Origin: Davidsoniella eucalypti | Taxonomy: Eukaryota > Ascomycota > Sordariomycetes > Microascales > Ceratocystidaceae | Direction: 5' to 3' | NCBI GenBank assembly: GCA_004009845.1 | Contig: RMBW01000027.1 | Span: 62,001 to 126,000 of the forward strand | DNA length: 64,000 nt | In this document: piece after piece, positions 36,201 through 45,811 of the stretch | Position numbering within the stretch: the stretch's first letter is position 1 | Layout: each line of letters starts with the position of its first letter | Notes under the pieces: generated by a model | Database searches by the model: none | The model's input: only the letters and a program-made list of their open reading frames with translations | What the model was told of the DNA's origin: nothing | Made by a program: the position numbers and the translations under genes

Positions 36201-36878
36201 ATACCTTTTGTCGTCTTCTCCCTGCGTCACAAGCCAAACACAGTAATAACCAGAAATTCAACTAAGCAACACACTGAAATCTCTCACAAGGAAAGACCCG
36301 ACTGGCTGCTGCATTCCAGTCTGCATCCGGTAGTTGTCTTTTCCAGTCATTTGTCCACTGCACCTTCCTCGCAAGGGAGACAAACACAGCCGCTACTTGC
36401 TTTTTTCTCAAGACGCTCGTTCTTTTCTTTTCCATTCTTTTTTTATATCCCAATAAGTCATTCGTTTCTTTGGGGTTCTTCGGCGGACAAAAACCTATCG
36501 CTCTTTCATTTTCCTTTCTTTTCTTCTACTGCATTTGCATCTTCAGGCTTCCATCGCGGCCGTTTCTTTCGTTAAAAAACAACCGACCTTCGCTCTGTAT
36601 CTATTCTTGCTGTTATAATCGCCGCCTCTGTATGTACTAACTAATATTACGCGCCCCGCCATTCCAAAGGCCGCCCAAGTTGGAGCGACTGCATTGCATT
36701 ACCTTACTCATTATCTTACTCATTGCCACCCAATCGACGGCTTCTCGCCATCAGAACAAGAAGAGGCTAAGCCTTGTTTTTCTTCTTTGCTGGCACCTTA
36801 TCTTCTAATTATTCTTCTTTTTTTCTCCTCTTTTTTCCGTTCTCATCTTAACGCCATTTCCGATATCCACCTCATACG
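33238..36878. other. Gene-free spacer, 3.6 kb
   Basis: Mixed-composition DNA with no supported gene. It carries a TCATTCTC microsatellite near 33712-33735. From about 36060 it becomes strongly pyrimidine-rich on the plus strand, forming the upstream region of the Sec2-domain gene. The open frame at 33425-33778 begins at a TTG and has no family signature. Confidence 0.5.
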
Positions 36879-37763
36879 ATGGCGACTAAAACCCTCGCAG
36901 CACCGCCCGTGCTTCTCCCACTGGTATTTCCGGCCTCTGCGACATGCTGCACGAGCTGTGGCGCTAAACTCGAGCACCACATCGACATTTCCGCTGCTTC
37001 TGACGCCCAGGTTGCTCTTCTCGATGCCCAGCGCCGTATTGCCGAGCTTGAGAAGCGCCTGCAGGGCCTCCACAAACAACTAGGCATCGTTGGTGTAGAA
37101 ACCCCGGCCAGCTCACCTGGTCTTCCCCCATCAACGCCCGCTGCCGCCTCATCAACCACCGACAACCATCACCACCAACACTCGGAATCTGGCTCATCAG
37201 CAGGTGACTACACGCATCAGCCACTATCCGACGTTCCACAAAGTCCTCCTCCGCCAGCGCTTTCATCCGCTGATCAGTCTCCGCGCCAACTGGCAACGCC
37301 CAGTCCACCACGGACAACCGGGTCTGGCTGGGGCTTCGGAACTAGCCGTATCACTTCGCTGCTCTCACGCAAGAGCACGCCAAACATGCGTGCTGACGTC
37401 TCCAGTCCTCGGGGCTCTCCATCGCCGATGGGACGGCCTGCTTCGCACCAACCGCCAATCAGCACGGCAGCCAGCAGTGTTGACGACCTCGTGGCAGCAC
37501 TGAGCAGAGAACAAAATCTCCGCGTCCAGGCTGAGGGCCGTCTCAGCGCTACCAGCAAGGAGGTCGAGGAGCTCTCTGTGGCTCTCTTTGAACAAGCCAA
37601 TGAAATGGTGGCTTCGGAACGCCGTGTTCGTGCCCGTCTTGAACAAAGAGTCACGGTGTTGGAGCGGCGCGATGTCGAAAAGAGAGTCCGACTTGAGAGA
37701 CTAGAGGGTGCCATGGATCAGATCCAACGTGTCAAGACGCTACTCACTGAGACCACAGCTTGA
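36879..37763 (+). CDS. Sec2-domain coiled-coil protein (candidate Rab GEF)
   Basis: Single-exon 294-residue protein. The N-terminus has a short Cys motif (C23, C24, C27; SATCCTSCGAKLE) followed by a heptad-like stretch (DAQRRIAELEKRLQGLHKQL). The middle (about 80-200) is a Pro/Ser-rich disordered linker. Residues about 202-294 form a charged coiled coil containing EVEELSVALFEQANEMVASERR, which matches the core signature of the Sec2p domain (ELTxxLFxxANxMVxxER). Sec2 proteins dimerise through this coiled coil and activate Rab8/Sec4-type GTPases during exocytosis. The protein is much shorter than yeast Sec2 (759 residues) and matches the small Sec2-domain proteins found in many filamentous fungi. 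GEF activity is inferred from the motif only. Confidence 0.8.
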   Translation: MATKTLAAPPVLLPLVFPASATCCTSCGAKLEHHIDISAASDAQVALLDAQRRIAELEKRLQGLHKQLGIVGVETPASSPGLPPSTPAAASSTTDNHHHQHSESGSSAGDYTHQPLSDVPQSPPPPALSSADQSPRQLATPSPPRTTGSGWGFGTSRITSLLSRKSTPNMRADVSSPRGSPSPMGRPASHQPPISTAASSVDDLVAALSREQNLRVQAEGRLSATSKEVEELSVALFEQANEMVASERRVRARLEQRVTVLERRDVEKRVRLERLEGAMDQIQRVKTLLTETTA

Positions 37764-38808
37764 TATAGCCTCTTCTCTCTCATAATCTTTCTTCTTCTTC
37801 TTCATCATACTTGGGCTTTTTTGGTTTCTTTTGTTTCCCAACTTCATATTGATACCCCCTTTCATTTGTCTATACCTTTGCATTTGTCTATACCTTTGCA
37901 TATTTCCAGCATCTTATTCATATTGTTTCTATTATTTTTCTTGTTCCTGTCTTTGGAGCAAAGCAACAAAGATCTACGACGTCATCATCTCTAATCACGT
38001 CAAGCCAGGTCCGGTCGGACTTTATCCAAGTTTCGCTAGTTTCTATATATTAGTCTGGCCAGGATCCCGGTCTTTAAGGTCTCTTATGTTCTTATAGTCC
38101 TTGCATTTTACGAGTTATCGCCAGCTCTTGCATATATTTGTTTTAGTCGACATTCAGGGTTTCATGGGATAACAGGCCTATCATCATCTACCGAGCATGG
38201 GCTTAGGCGTTAAGGCTACGGCCGAAAAATCATTCTCTGGGTGTCATTTTATTAGCAAAGTTACAGCGTTCATTTGTACTAATATATAACATGACACTTT
38301 TTATAATATACGAACTTTCACAAAAATACATTTTTTAAAAAATTATGCACAATGGTGAGCGATTGTTCGACGAACTACCCTTTTGGTTTCTACAGTATCA
38401 TGAAGTGAGTTGAAGGCATTTTTCTAGTGCCTCCCCTTGAAAGCCATGATGCAATGTTTGCCCATACAAGCAAGACCTCTTATATACATGTTTCTTACAT
38501 CCCAGTTCTAAGTGACAACGACGAACAGTGTGGAGCTTTTGTTCATCTTCTTCAATACATGTATGCATATTTTTATTATCTTGTACTTCGTATTCAAGAT
38601 GAACATCAATTTCTATATATTCACACTGTTCGTCTTTGCCGCTTAAAACTGGGATGTAGAAAAACATAACAAAGCCACTCATAGACAGATTCAGATTAAT
38701 AGCTTTCAGGGAAGGTACAAGAGAATAAATAAGCCTTAAACACGCATCATGATACTATAGATTTTTCTTCACATGCCAAGCAAGCTTGTCAAGCAATGAA
38801 AAAAAGAA
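37764..38808. other. Spacer downstream of the Sec2-domain gene, with a tandem repeat and a hairpin
   Basis: No protein gene. It contains an 18-bp unit (catttgtctatacctttg) twice in tandem at about 37863-37898 and the long inverted repeat described separately at 38430-38715. Confidence 0.5.
38430..38715. repeat. Long imperfect inverted repeat (hairpin) next to U2
   Basis: The arm 38496-38532 (tacatcccagttctaag...cagtgtg) pairs with 38622-38658 at 33 of 37 positions. Inside it, 38539-38558 pairs imperfectly with 38590-38609, and outside it cctccccttgaaagc (about 38430) pairs with gctttcagggaagg (about 38702). Because of the symmetry both strands encode similar peptides (YIPVLS followed by DEQC). 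It could be a MITE relic or the template of a small-RNA hairpin; nothing decides between them. Confidence 0.75.
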
Positions 38809-38996
38809 GGTTCGCGTCGCCTGGAGGCAGTGTAATACCAGGGACACTATGAGCGAGGACATGTGCAAGCACAGCGGCCCAAACTCGAAAGTCAAAAATA
38901 GGTATAATCTAGATTGTGTTCCTTAGAACACTTTCAGAGATTAAACTGAAAAGAACAGATACTACACTTGATCTTAGCCAAAAGGCAAAGAGAGCT
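38809..38996 (-). ncRNA. U2 spliceosomal snRNA
   Basis: The minus strand reads AGCTCTCTTTGCC, then the invariant U2 5' domain TTTTGGCTAAGATCAAGTG, then TAGTATCTGTTCTTTTCAG. GTGTAGTA at 38960-38967 (as complement) is the branch-point recognition sequence. Stem IIa is TTTCAG...CTGAAA, the Sm site ATTTTTG lies at 38893-38899, and stem-loop IV is CCTGGTATTACACTGCCTCC plus AGG, matching the conserved U2 loop. The length is about 188 nt, near the usual metazoan and filamentous-fungal size and far shorter than the S. cerevisiae U2. The 5' end is placed by alignment with other U2 RNAs; the 3' end (about 38809) is approximate, before a T-rich stretch. U2 pairs with the intron branch site during spliceosome assembly. 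Confidence 0.96.
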
Positions 38997-39045
38997 AAAG
39001 AAGAAAGGAAAGAAAATCTAACAAAAGGAACGGCGGGCTGACTGC

Positions 39046-39056
39046 GTATTTATAGA
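39046..39056 (-). promoter_or_regulatory. TATA-like element upstream of U2
   Basis: The minus-strand sequence CTATAAATACG lies about 50-60 nt upstream of the U2 5' end. It is the only clear TATA-like motif in the upstream region and may set the start site for snRNA transcription by RNA polymerase II. Confidence 0.4.
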
Positions 39057-41101
39057 GGTTTAGAAAGGCGGTCAGTCAGTATAGTGGGTCTGGGCAGAAC
39101 TAATAATTAGTGGACCCTTTGGAATGAGCCAATTAACGTAGCTAGCTGGGTGCGTTTTTGTGGGTCTTTGTTATTTGGTTGAAGAGGTTGGGTTGACAGG
39201 CTTTGAAAAGGGGAGTTTTCAATTTAGAAGCCCTAACCCTATCCAGAAGATGTAAAACAATGGAACCAACGCATTCTTTGTTCAACTCTTGTTTAACGTA
39301 TAGTGTGCAAGGAGCTTTCACAATCACTGATCGTTGGGTTTGATGAAGAGGTAAGAGGATGTGGAAGCAATGGTACTAGTTACGCATGGCTCATAATTGC
39401 ATATGAATCCTACAACTAAATCTGGATATGTCTCTAACAGCGTTGGCTTGGGTCATAACGTGTCGAATTGAAAATCATATGGATGAGAGGTACACGGTAA
39501 CTCCGTCAGCACAACTACACTCTGACGAGTCTATAGCAAAGTTTTGTCTGGATGTCTAGAAACAGTGATGTTTAGTAATCGATGGTGATCCATAATGTTG
39601 GGAATGAATCCTGAATTTAGGTGTCTCCATCGGCGCGAGTCTGGAGTTGACAAACATGATCTTGATAATCATATAGTTACGGATACTTCATCTTACAATG
39701 AGTCTCATGACTTGACAAATTCTAGATGCTCTGATCTGATAGCTATGGTACTGCGTGTGTCGTTCACAAAGCGGGCAAAATCAAATGAACTGATACTCCC
39801 CTTGAGTCTGCAGTCACTGAACTTCCTAAAACGTAGTCAAGAAAACAAAAACACTCCTCCAGGATCTAACCATGAAGATTCCTTCCTTATTGGCCACGCG
39901 GATGTCAAATTGTCAGGCGCCAACCCGGGCTTTGTGTAATTTGTTTACTTTGCATTGTTTTCAGCCTGGTTTCCCCAATCTTGATGACGTCTAGCCCATA
40001 ACGGGTGATATCCTTCTGGCTTCCAGCCCGCCTTGAAGAATAAGCCGGGAAGGCTGTCATTGTTTCCTCTTCCTCTTCCTGGAGCAAAGATAAACATGCT
40101 ATATCTGCGACCAGGCTATTACCCGCCATGAACATTTCAGCTTCTCCGCATCACGAAATTCTGTCCCAAAACAACCGCCTTTGTTGCTTGCCTGGATGAA
40201 ATCAAGGCAGACAGCCGAAATGCTGACCGGAATCCAGACCACAGGAAACGGAGCGGGACAATAGCCTTGTTGGCAATCTCGTCTGCGTTTTAGTCTCTGC
40301 GCTGTTGAGCCAATCAGCGATACATATCGGCTTGTCCAAAACATCACCAGGCCATTCTCTGCTCGGATTCTCCAACGTGGGCTTCTGCCAGTCAAGTCCG
40401 GAGTCCTCTTTCTCATGTCCGGAAATTCCCACTCACTCTCCACCATGCCATTGCAATATTGACCGGTCTTGAAACGAAGGCACAGCCTAGCGGTTTTTCC
40501 AGGCTAAGCGAGCAGACATCTCCATTGCTTTGGAGGGGTTTATCCTAAAGAAGTCAAATCTTGCTGAGCCAGACTGCTTTGGGACGCAAGTGTGCTGCTG
40601 AATATGATGTGAGCCTCCAATATATCGAGAGGCGAGAAACCGCCAATCCCCGGACTGTTCTCCTTCTTGCGTCCTTGCGATGTTTTCGTGATGGTGACGT
40701 TTGTATGCCTCGACGAAAGCTCCGTTGTGGAGAAAGCATGCCCAACAATGGAGTTTGTACTAAGGAAATGCCCAGTATGGATCAACATGTTGAAATCTAA
40801 GAGGCTAGCAGTCCGAGAAGATCGCCCGAGAAGAGTCTCTTTGGTATACTAGATACTATCGAGACAATGACGATATGTCTTTGAGGTCTATAGCCGTCTG
40901 AGTCGTATATAACTTCCAGTGAACCGCCGTTTTAAAACGTACTCTTCCGTCTGACTTGCCTCTATCATCACAACCATCATCTGTCTATCTCCATATAGCA
41001 CCTCTTCTTTCTTTGCTCAATATTCTACTGTTATCCAATCTCTTTTTTTGCTTGCTAGCACCTATCTTTTACTTCCATTGTTGCTATCTTCTTCATCCAT
41101 C
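39057..41101. other. Spacer between U2 and the SNTX-GTPase gene
   Basis: About 2 kb with no supported protein gene. Frames at 39595-40852 on both strands are unremarkable. The last 150 bp are CT-rich and lead to the start codon at 41102. Confidence 0.45.
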
Positions 41102-44100
41102 ATGGCTAACATCAAGCGTCAGGCTCTTGGCGAGGCCGTCTCTCTGGGTACGCTCTACAATGCCCGGACCGACTCCTTCGTTTCTCTTTCTGTCCTCAAC
41201 GAGACGCCCCCCAAGGAGGCCGTGGATGTGACTGATATTCACTCCACTGACATCAAGTTCATCAAGTCACAGACCAACCGTGACAAGCTGCACAACATGA
41301 ACATCAGTGCCCAGCTTAGTGCTTCTTTCCTGGCTGGGATGATCAGCGTTGAAGGTGCTGGCTCCTACCTGAACAACACCCGCTCCAGCAAGACTAGCAT
41401 GGAGTCTTCTCTACTGTACAACATTACTACCCGCAGTGAGCGCCTCAACCTGAGCCACAGCAAGACTAAGGAAGTCCGTGCTTTCCAGGCTCTCAAGACC
41501 TCATTTGCCACCCACGTTGTTGTTGGCATTGAGTGGGGTGCTAACAGCATTGTTACCTTCCGTGGCTCCACGTCTGACGCCTGTGACGAGAGCAAGATTG
41601 AAGGAAACTTTAAGCTTGCTTTCGAGAAGCTCAAAGGTATCAAGGTCGGCGGTAGTGCTGAAGCCAAGTTCACCGACGAGGAAAAGGAAGTCCTCGATTC
41701 GCTTGAGTTCACTGTCTATGGCGATGTTCTGGCCGATGACGGCAACATTCCCATCGACCTCAAGGGTGCTATGGAATTCATGAAGAATGTTCCCTCTTAC
41801 ATCAAGAAGGCTAACGACGGCAAGGGCAAGCCTTTGACTTACACGCTGATCCCTATCGAAGCCCTCGAGTATGTCTGGACCGACCTGGAGATCCAGGCGG
41901 ACTCTCAGTACATCACCATTGGTACCGAGTATCTCGAGAAGTTTGTGCAGCTGTTCGACGAGATCCAAGATGTCGAGCGTTCCCTCAACGACTACCTCAA
42001 CTTCATTAATGCCAACAATACCTATGTCCCCCAGTCTCACATCAGTGAGGTCACTGCTTCCCGAAACACTGTTCGTGAGCGCCTCAGTTTGCTCAAGACC
42101 GAGTATTCCTCTCTTCTTAAGCAGATCCGTCTTGGCGAATCCAAGACCGAGGAGCTGACTGCTCTGTACGCCAAGTTCCACTCTGGCGATGACCCCATCT
42201 CTAAGCACCTTGCATTGGTCTCCCAGTACACCGACAAGATCGACTTCATTACCACAATGGTGGGCAAGGGTGCCCGCTACATTGGTCTTACTGGCGTCAC
42301 TGTGGACACTGCATTGGCCAAGAACGAGAAAGACGATGCCTTCATTTTCTACTTTACTGAGCCTGCACGCAAGGGCTGCACCTTCTGGCGTGAGCTGTTC
42401 ACTGTCCTGCTCGAGGTTGTCCGTGATGAATCCGCCACAGCAATCATTCTACTTGCCGAGGAAGACGAGGCCGAGCCGAAGCACCCTCAGCCTACTATTG
42501 TACAGTACCGTACAGGCAAGATTATCAACGAGGATGTCTTCCAGCAACGCAAGCTGTTTGCCGAAAAGTGCCTGATGCGCTACAACCCCCAAAGTCTGCA
42601 GCAACACATGTCTGAACGCCCCCTGGCTCGCCGTGCTGTGAAGCTGCCCTGCCCTAGCCCCCACTGCAGCCGGATGGAAGTTCTTGAGTGGACATGCCGT
42701 GTCTGCCATAATCCGGCCCAGTTTGGCTTCAGCGATGAGTACATCTACTGTGACTGCGGTCGTACTCCCTATGCCGACTTCGAGTATCGCTGCAACAAGG
42801 CAACCCACGGTTCGGCCTTTTCCAAGTTCACTATCCCCAATGAAGAGCTGGTGAAGCTGCTCAAGGCCGTTGATCCTTTCCCTGAGATGAACATCTTGAT
42901 TCTTGGTGAGACAGGTGTTGGCAAGTCAACATTCATCAATGCCTTCCTGAACTATGTCTTGTACGAAAGTCTCGAGGATGCCATGGAGGCCGAAAAGCTC
43001 GATTACCTCATTCCCTGCGCCTTTGCCACTCAGACTGTCAACTATGACGATACTCAGGGCAAGTTGATTGAGCACGTTGTCAAGGTTGGAAGCAGCTCCA
43101 ACGAAGGCGATGGCATGAGTGGAAAGTCCGCTACCCAGGGAACTGCAGTGTACCCCTTCCAGCTGGGCGATACTACTGTTCGTTTGATTGATACTCCCGG
43201 CATCGGCGATACTCGAGGTATCGAGAAGGACGCGGAGAACATGGACAACATTCTGAGTGTCATTTCCAACTTCGACAAGATTCACGGCATCATCATTCTG
43301 CTCAAGTCCAACAGCCCACGTCTCACTGTCGTCTTCCGGTTCTGCGTCCAGGAGCTACTGACCCATCTGCATCGCGATGCCGTCCGCAACATGGTCTTTG
43401 GCTTCACCAACACTCGTGGATCCAACTACCAGCCTGGCGATACTTTCACCCCGCTGGAGGATCTGCTTAAGAAGCACAAAATCCCCGAGCTGGGCCTCTT
43501 CCACAACACTGTCTACTGCTACGATTCCGAAAGCTTCCGCTACTTGGCTGCCCACTCTCAGGGTGTTGAGATGGGTAACCGTGAGGAGTACAGCCGCAGT
43601 TGGAAGCATTCTGCTGCCGAGACTAGACGCCTACTTCAGCACTACAGGGGTCAAACTCCTCACCAGGTCCAAGATACCATCAGTCTTAACAACACTCGCA
43701 AGGACATATCCGGTATGGCCAAGCCTATGGCCACTGCCCTTGCTGATATTAGCCACAGCATTGCGTACATCAAGGACCAAGCCGAAGCCTTGAACCGTGG
43801 CGAGCTCTCCAACGAGGACCTGAAGAAGATTCTGCTGTCCGAACGCAAGGCGACTGTGTTCAAGACCCAAAGCCAGCCTCGGACTGTGTGTGGTGAAAAG
43901 AACTGCATTGAGTACCGGCCCTCAACCATCGAAAATGAGCTGGTTGCCGTCTACACCTCCATCTGCCACAACCCTTGCTACCTTGAGAACATTGCCGTCA
44001 ATACTAGAGGTTTCCCTGGCCTAGTCAACTGCTCCGCGTTTTCCGGAAGCGGCAACAAGACTTGCAGCAACACCCGCTGCGGCCACAGCTGGGAGGCTCA

Positions 44101-44737
44101 TCTTCACATCTTGTACGACCAGGTTGAAGAGACTATCAAGTTCCCCAACCCTGCCATCCAGGAGTCTATCAGACTTGGCCAAGTCACCAACGAAACGATC
44201 AAGAAAGCCATTGCCGAAAAGAAGGCAATCGTGGAGACGATGAATGCCGAGCTGACTCTCATCAAAGAGGCTGCTGCAAACTTTAGCACTTTCCTCAACC
44301 ACAACTCTATTGCGCCATACAATGACGCCATGATCGACTATCTCAAGATCATGATCAACGAGGAGAAGGGCAAGGTGGCTGCTGGTAGCAGTCCTACTCG
44401 CCTGGAATCTTTGCAAACCAACCAGAAGGAGTATGAGGCTTTGATCGCAGCGCACAAGGCAGCTACTGCGGCTCAACAGGGCAAGAATGTTATGGATATT
44501 GATCAAGTTTTGGCTGAGAGAGAGAAGCTCTACAACTTGCCTTTGTACGGAACGCAGCTCAAGAACAGCTGCCAAGTCATCAAGACGGCCCACGATGACA
44601 CTTTCCGTGAGAAGGTCTACAGAGTCCCTCCCCACAAGCGCAGCAACTGGTACGATATTTGGAAGCAGGGCGCCAATGCCCTCCTCAACAAGGCTAAGCA
44701 TGGAGTTTCTGGCGTTGTCAACCAGCCGCGCCGTTAG
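41102..44737 (+). CDS. Large stonustoxin-like / P-loop GTPase multidomain protein
   Basis: Single-exon protein of 1211 residues, starting at the ATG before ANIKRQALGEAVSLGTLYNAR (upstream frame has only TTG). Residues 1-260 resemble the N-terminal perforin-like part of stonustoxin/SNTX proteins (ALGxxxxLGxLYxAR start; conserved in fungal and animal relatives). Residues about 270-400 are helical, then comes a thioredoxin-like stretch as in SNTX proteins. A Cys-rich knuckle spans about 517-585 (CPSPHC, CRVC, CDCG). The GTPase follows: P-loop GETGVGKST at 602-610, DTPGIGD at 697-703, and TNTRG at 769-773 where NKxD is expected. After it are helical coils and a Cys/His motif (TCSNTRCGHSWEAH, from 44059). 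There is no signal peptide or TM segment, so it is probably cytosolic. Large fungal proteins of this architecture are uncharacterised; a membrane-active or defence role is only inference. The frame is intact and codon use resembles that of highly expressed neighbours. Confidence 0.85.
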   Translation: MANIKRQALGEAVSLGTLYNARTDSFVSLSVLNETPPKEAVDVTDIHSTDIKFIKSQTNRDKLHNMNISAQLSASFLAGMISVEGAGSYLNNTRSSKTSMESSLLYNITTRSERLNLSHSKTKEVRAFQALKTSFATHVVVGIEWGANSIVTFRGSTSDACDESKIEGNFKLAFEKLKGIKVGGSAEAKFTDEEKEVLDSLEFTVYGDVLADDGNIPIDLKGAMEFMKNVPSYIKKANDGKGKPLTYTLIPIEALEYVWTDLEIQADSQYITIGTEYLEKFVQLFDEIQDVERSLNDYLNFINANNTYVPQSHISEVTASRNTVRERLSLLKTEYSSLLKQIRLGESKTEELTALYAKFHSGDDPISKHLALVSQYTDKIDFITTMVGKGARYIGLTGVTVDTALAKNEKDDAFIFYFTEPARKGCTFWRELFTVLLEVVRDESATAIILLAEEDEAEPKHPQPTIVQYRTGKIINEDVFQQRKLFAEKCLMRYNPQSLQQHMSERPLARRAVKLPCPSPHCSRMEVLEWTCRVCHNPAQFGFSDEYIYCDCGRTPYADFEYRCNKATHGSAFSKFTIPNEELVKLLKAVDPFPEMNILILGETGVGKSTFINAFLNYVLYESLEDAMEAEKLDYLIPCAFATQTVNYDDTQGKLIEHVVKVGSSSNEGDGMSGKSATQGTAVYPFQLGDTTVRLIDTPGIGDTRGIEKDAENMDNILSVISNFDKIHGIIILLKSNSPRLTVVFRFCVQELLTHLHRDAVRNMVFGFTNTRGSNYQPGDTFTPLEDLLKKHKIPELGLFHNTVYCYDSESFRYLAAHSQGVEMGNREEYSRSWKHSAAETRRLLQHYRGQTPHQVQDTISLNNTRKDISGMAKPMATALADISHSIAYIKDQAEALNRGELSNEDLKKILLSERKATVFKTQSQPRTVCGEKNCIEYRPSTIENELVAVYTSICHNPCYLENIAVNTRGFPGLVNCSAFSGSGNKTCSNTRCGHSWEAHLHILYDQVEETIKFPNPAIQESIRLGQVTNETIKKAIAEKKAIVETMNAELTLIKEAAANFSTFLNHNSIAPYNDAMIDYLKIMINEEKGKVAAGSSPTRLESLQTNQKEYEALIAAHKAATAAQQGKNVMDIDQVLAEREKLYNLPLYGTQLKNSCQVIKTAHDDTFREKVYRVPPHKRSNWYDIWKQGANALLNKAKHGVSGVVNQPRR

Positions 44738-45811
44738 TCAAGGGCTGTTATGTATGATTTTGGACGAAGGGTAGATAGTATAGAAGTGGGCTTTTCAGCG
44801 TATTGAGTAGAGGTATAGCGGTTTGAAGTTTTTGGTGTGATCTAGCCTAGATCAAATATCTCAATGTAGACATTCAAAGGCTGTTGGCTTTGATAGTTTT
44901 GTTTCCAAGTATTTCCAACGCATCTTATGTTTTTAGATCTTGTTTGATGACTTTGTCTTGATGTTACTGAACATTGTTTTTTTTTCTCCAAAATCGAGTA
45001 AAACCCAAATACGGGGAATGATTGTTACAAGCTTCCTAAAAGCAAAGATTAACTTTGTTGTCAAATTATCTTGATTTGTTTTTACTTATTAATCTGGTTT
45101 AGATGATTATATACTTGAGATTGTTATTATTTTCGTATACAAGATATCTTTCTAGTCCCACATTATTTGGATAGTTGCATATATTTTCGTATACATGTAT
45201 CTTTCTAGTCCCACATTATTTGGATAGTTACATATATTTTCGGGAGCACGCAGACAATGTTTATCAAATTTCTTCTATTATCATTTGATACATCAAAGTC
45301 CATAATAACTATCGGATGCTCTTGTACTATCGATGCGAGTTTGGAGGCTCTACTTGGCCAAGTGCATAATGTCCTTTTTGTGGCTTGTAATAAAACGATA
45401 GCCCTGGAGAGCAAGATGGTAAAGCATATCATAACTTTGCTGTTATAACGTCTTGGCGACTTTGTAAGTCTCTACTGTTTAGTCGGCAGTTATATGAAGA
45501 AGGGACTGTTCCTTTTTGGTCCTTTTCGTATACCGTAGCCAATGGAAGCTAGTATCATGCCGGCCAATGAAATGTTGACCGTCTGCCTGACGATAGCCAA
45601 TGAGCGACAACCGCACATCAGACATACCATAGCCAAAAACATAGTTGTGGGGAATCTGGCCTTCTGCCTCACACACTGTACTTTGCTTTATGAGGCTTAC
45701 CGATATCATCTCTTTGTACATTGCAATAAGTGCGGTGATTAAGAAAGAAAGGGATTTGGGTTGCCATTCACCGACGTTTCTCAGTTTGACATTGTTGTAT
45801 GCCCAGATAGC
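44738..45811. other. Spacer with a 54-bp tandem duplication
   Basis: The 3' region of the SNTX-GTPase gene and the downstream side of the minus-strand pseudogene. It includes the tandem repeat at 45130-45236. Short frames at 45205-45830 on both strands are not convincing. Confidence 0.5.
45130..45236. repeat. Two-copy tandem repeat, unit about 54 bp
   Basis: The block from ttttcgtatac to gttgcatata (45130-45183) is followed directly by a nearly identical block (45184-45236) with one base missing and a few substitutions. A third copy starts (ttttcg) and stops. It looks like a recent slippage or unequal-exchange duplication. Confidence 0.85.

Noticed and set aside
38398..38682. Overlapping plus and minus open frames with similar peptides
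   Set aside because: The similarity arises from the inverted repeat itself; neither frame looks like a real gene.
41048..41101. Hydrophobic leader on the SNTX-GTPase protein
   Set aside because: It would need a TTG start; the ATG at 41102 has a good context (atcATGG) and gives the conserved family N-terminus, so no signal peptide is claimed.
41365..44701. Several long minus-strand frames across the SNTX-GTPase gene
   Set aside because: Antisense shadows caused by codon bias; the plus-strand frame is uninterrupted for 1211 codons with recognisable motifs.
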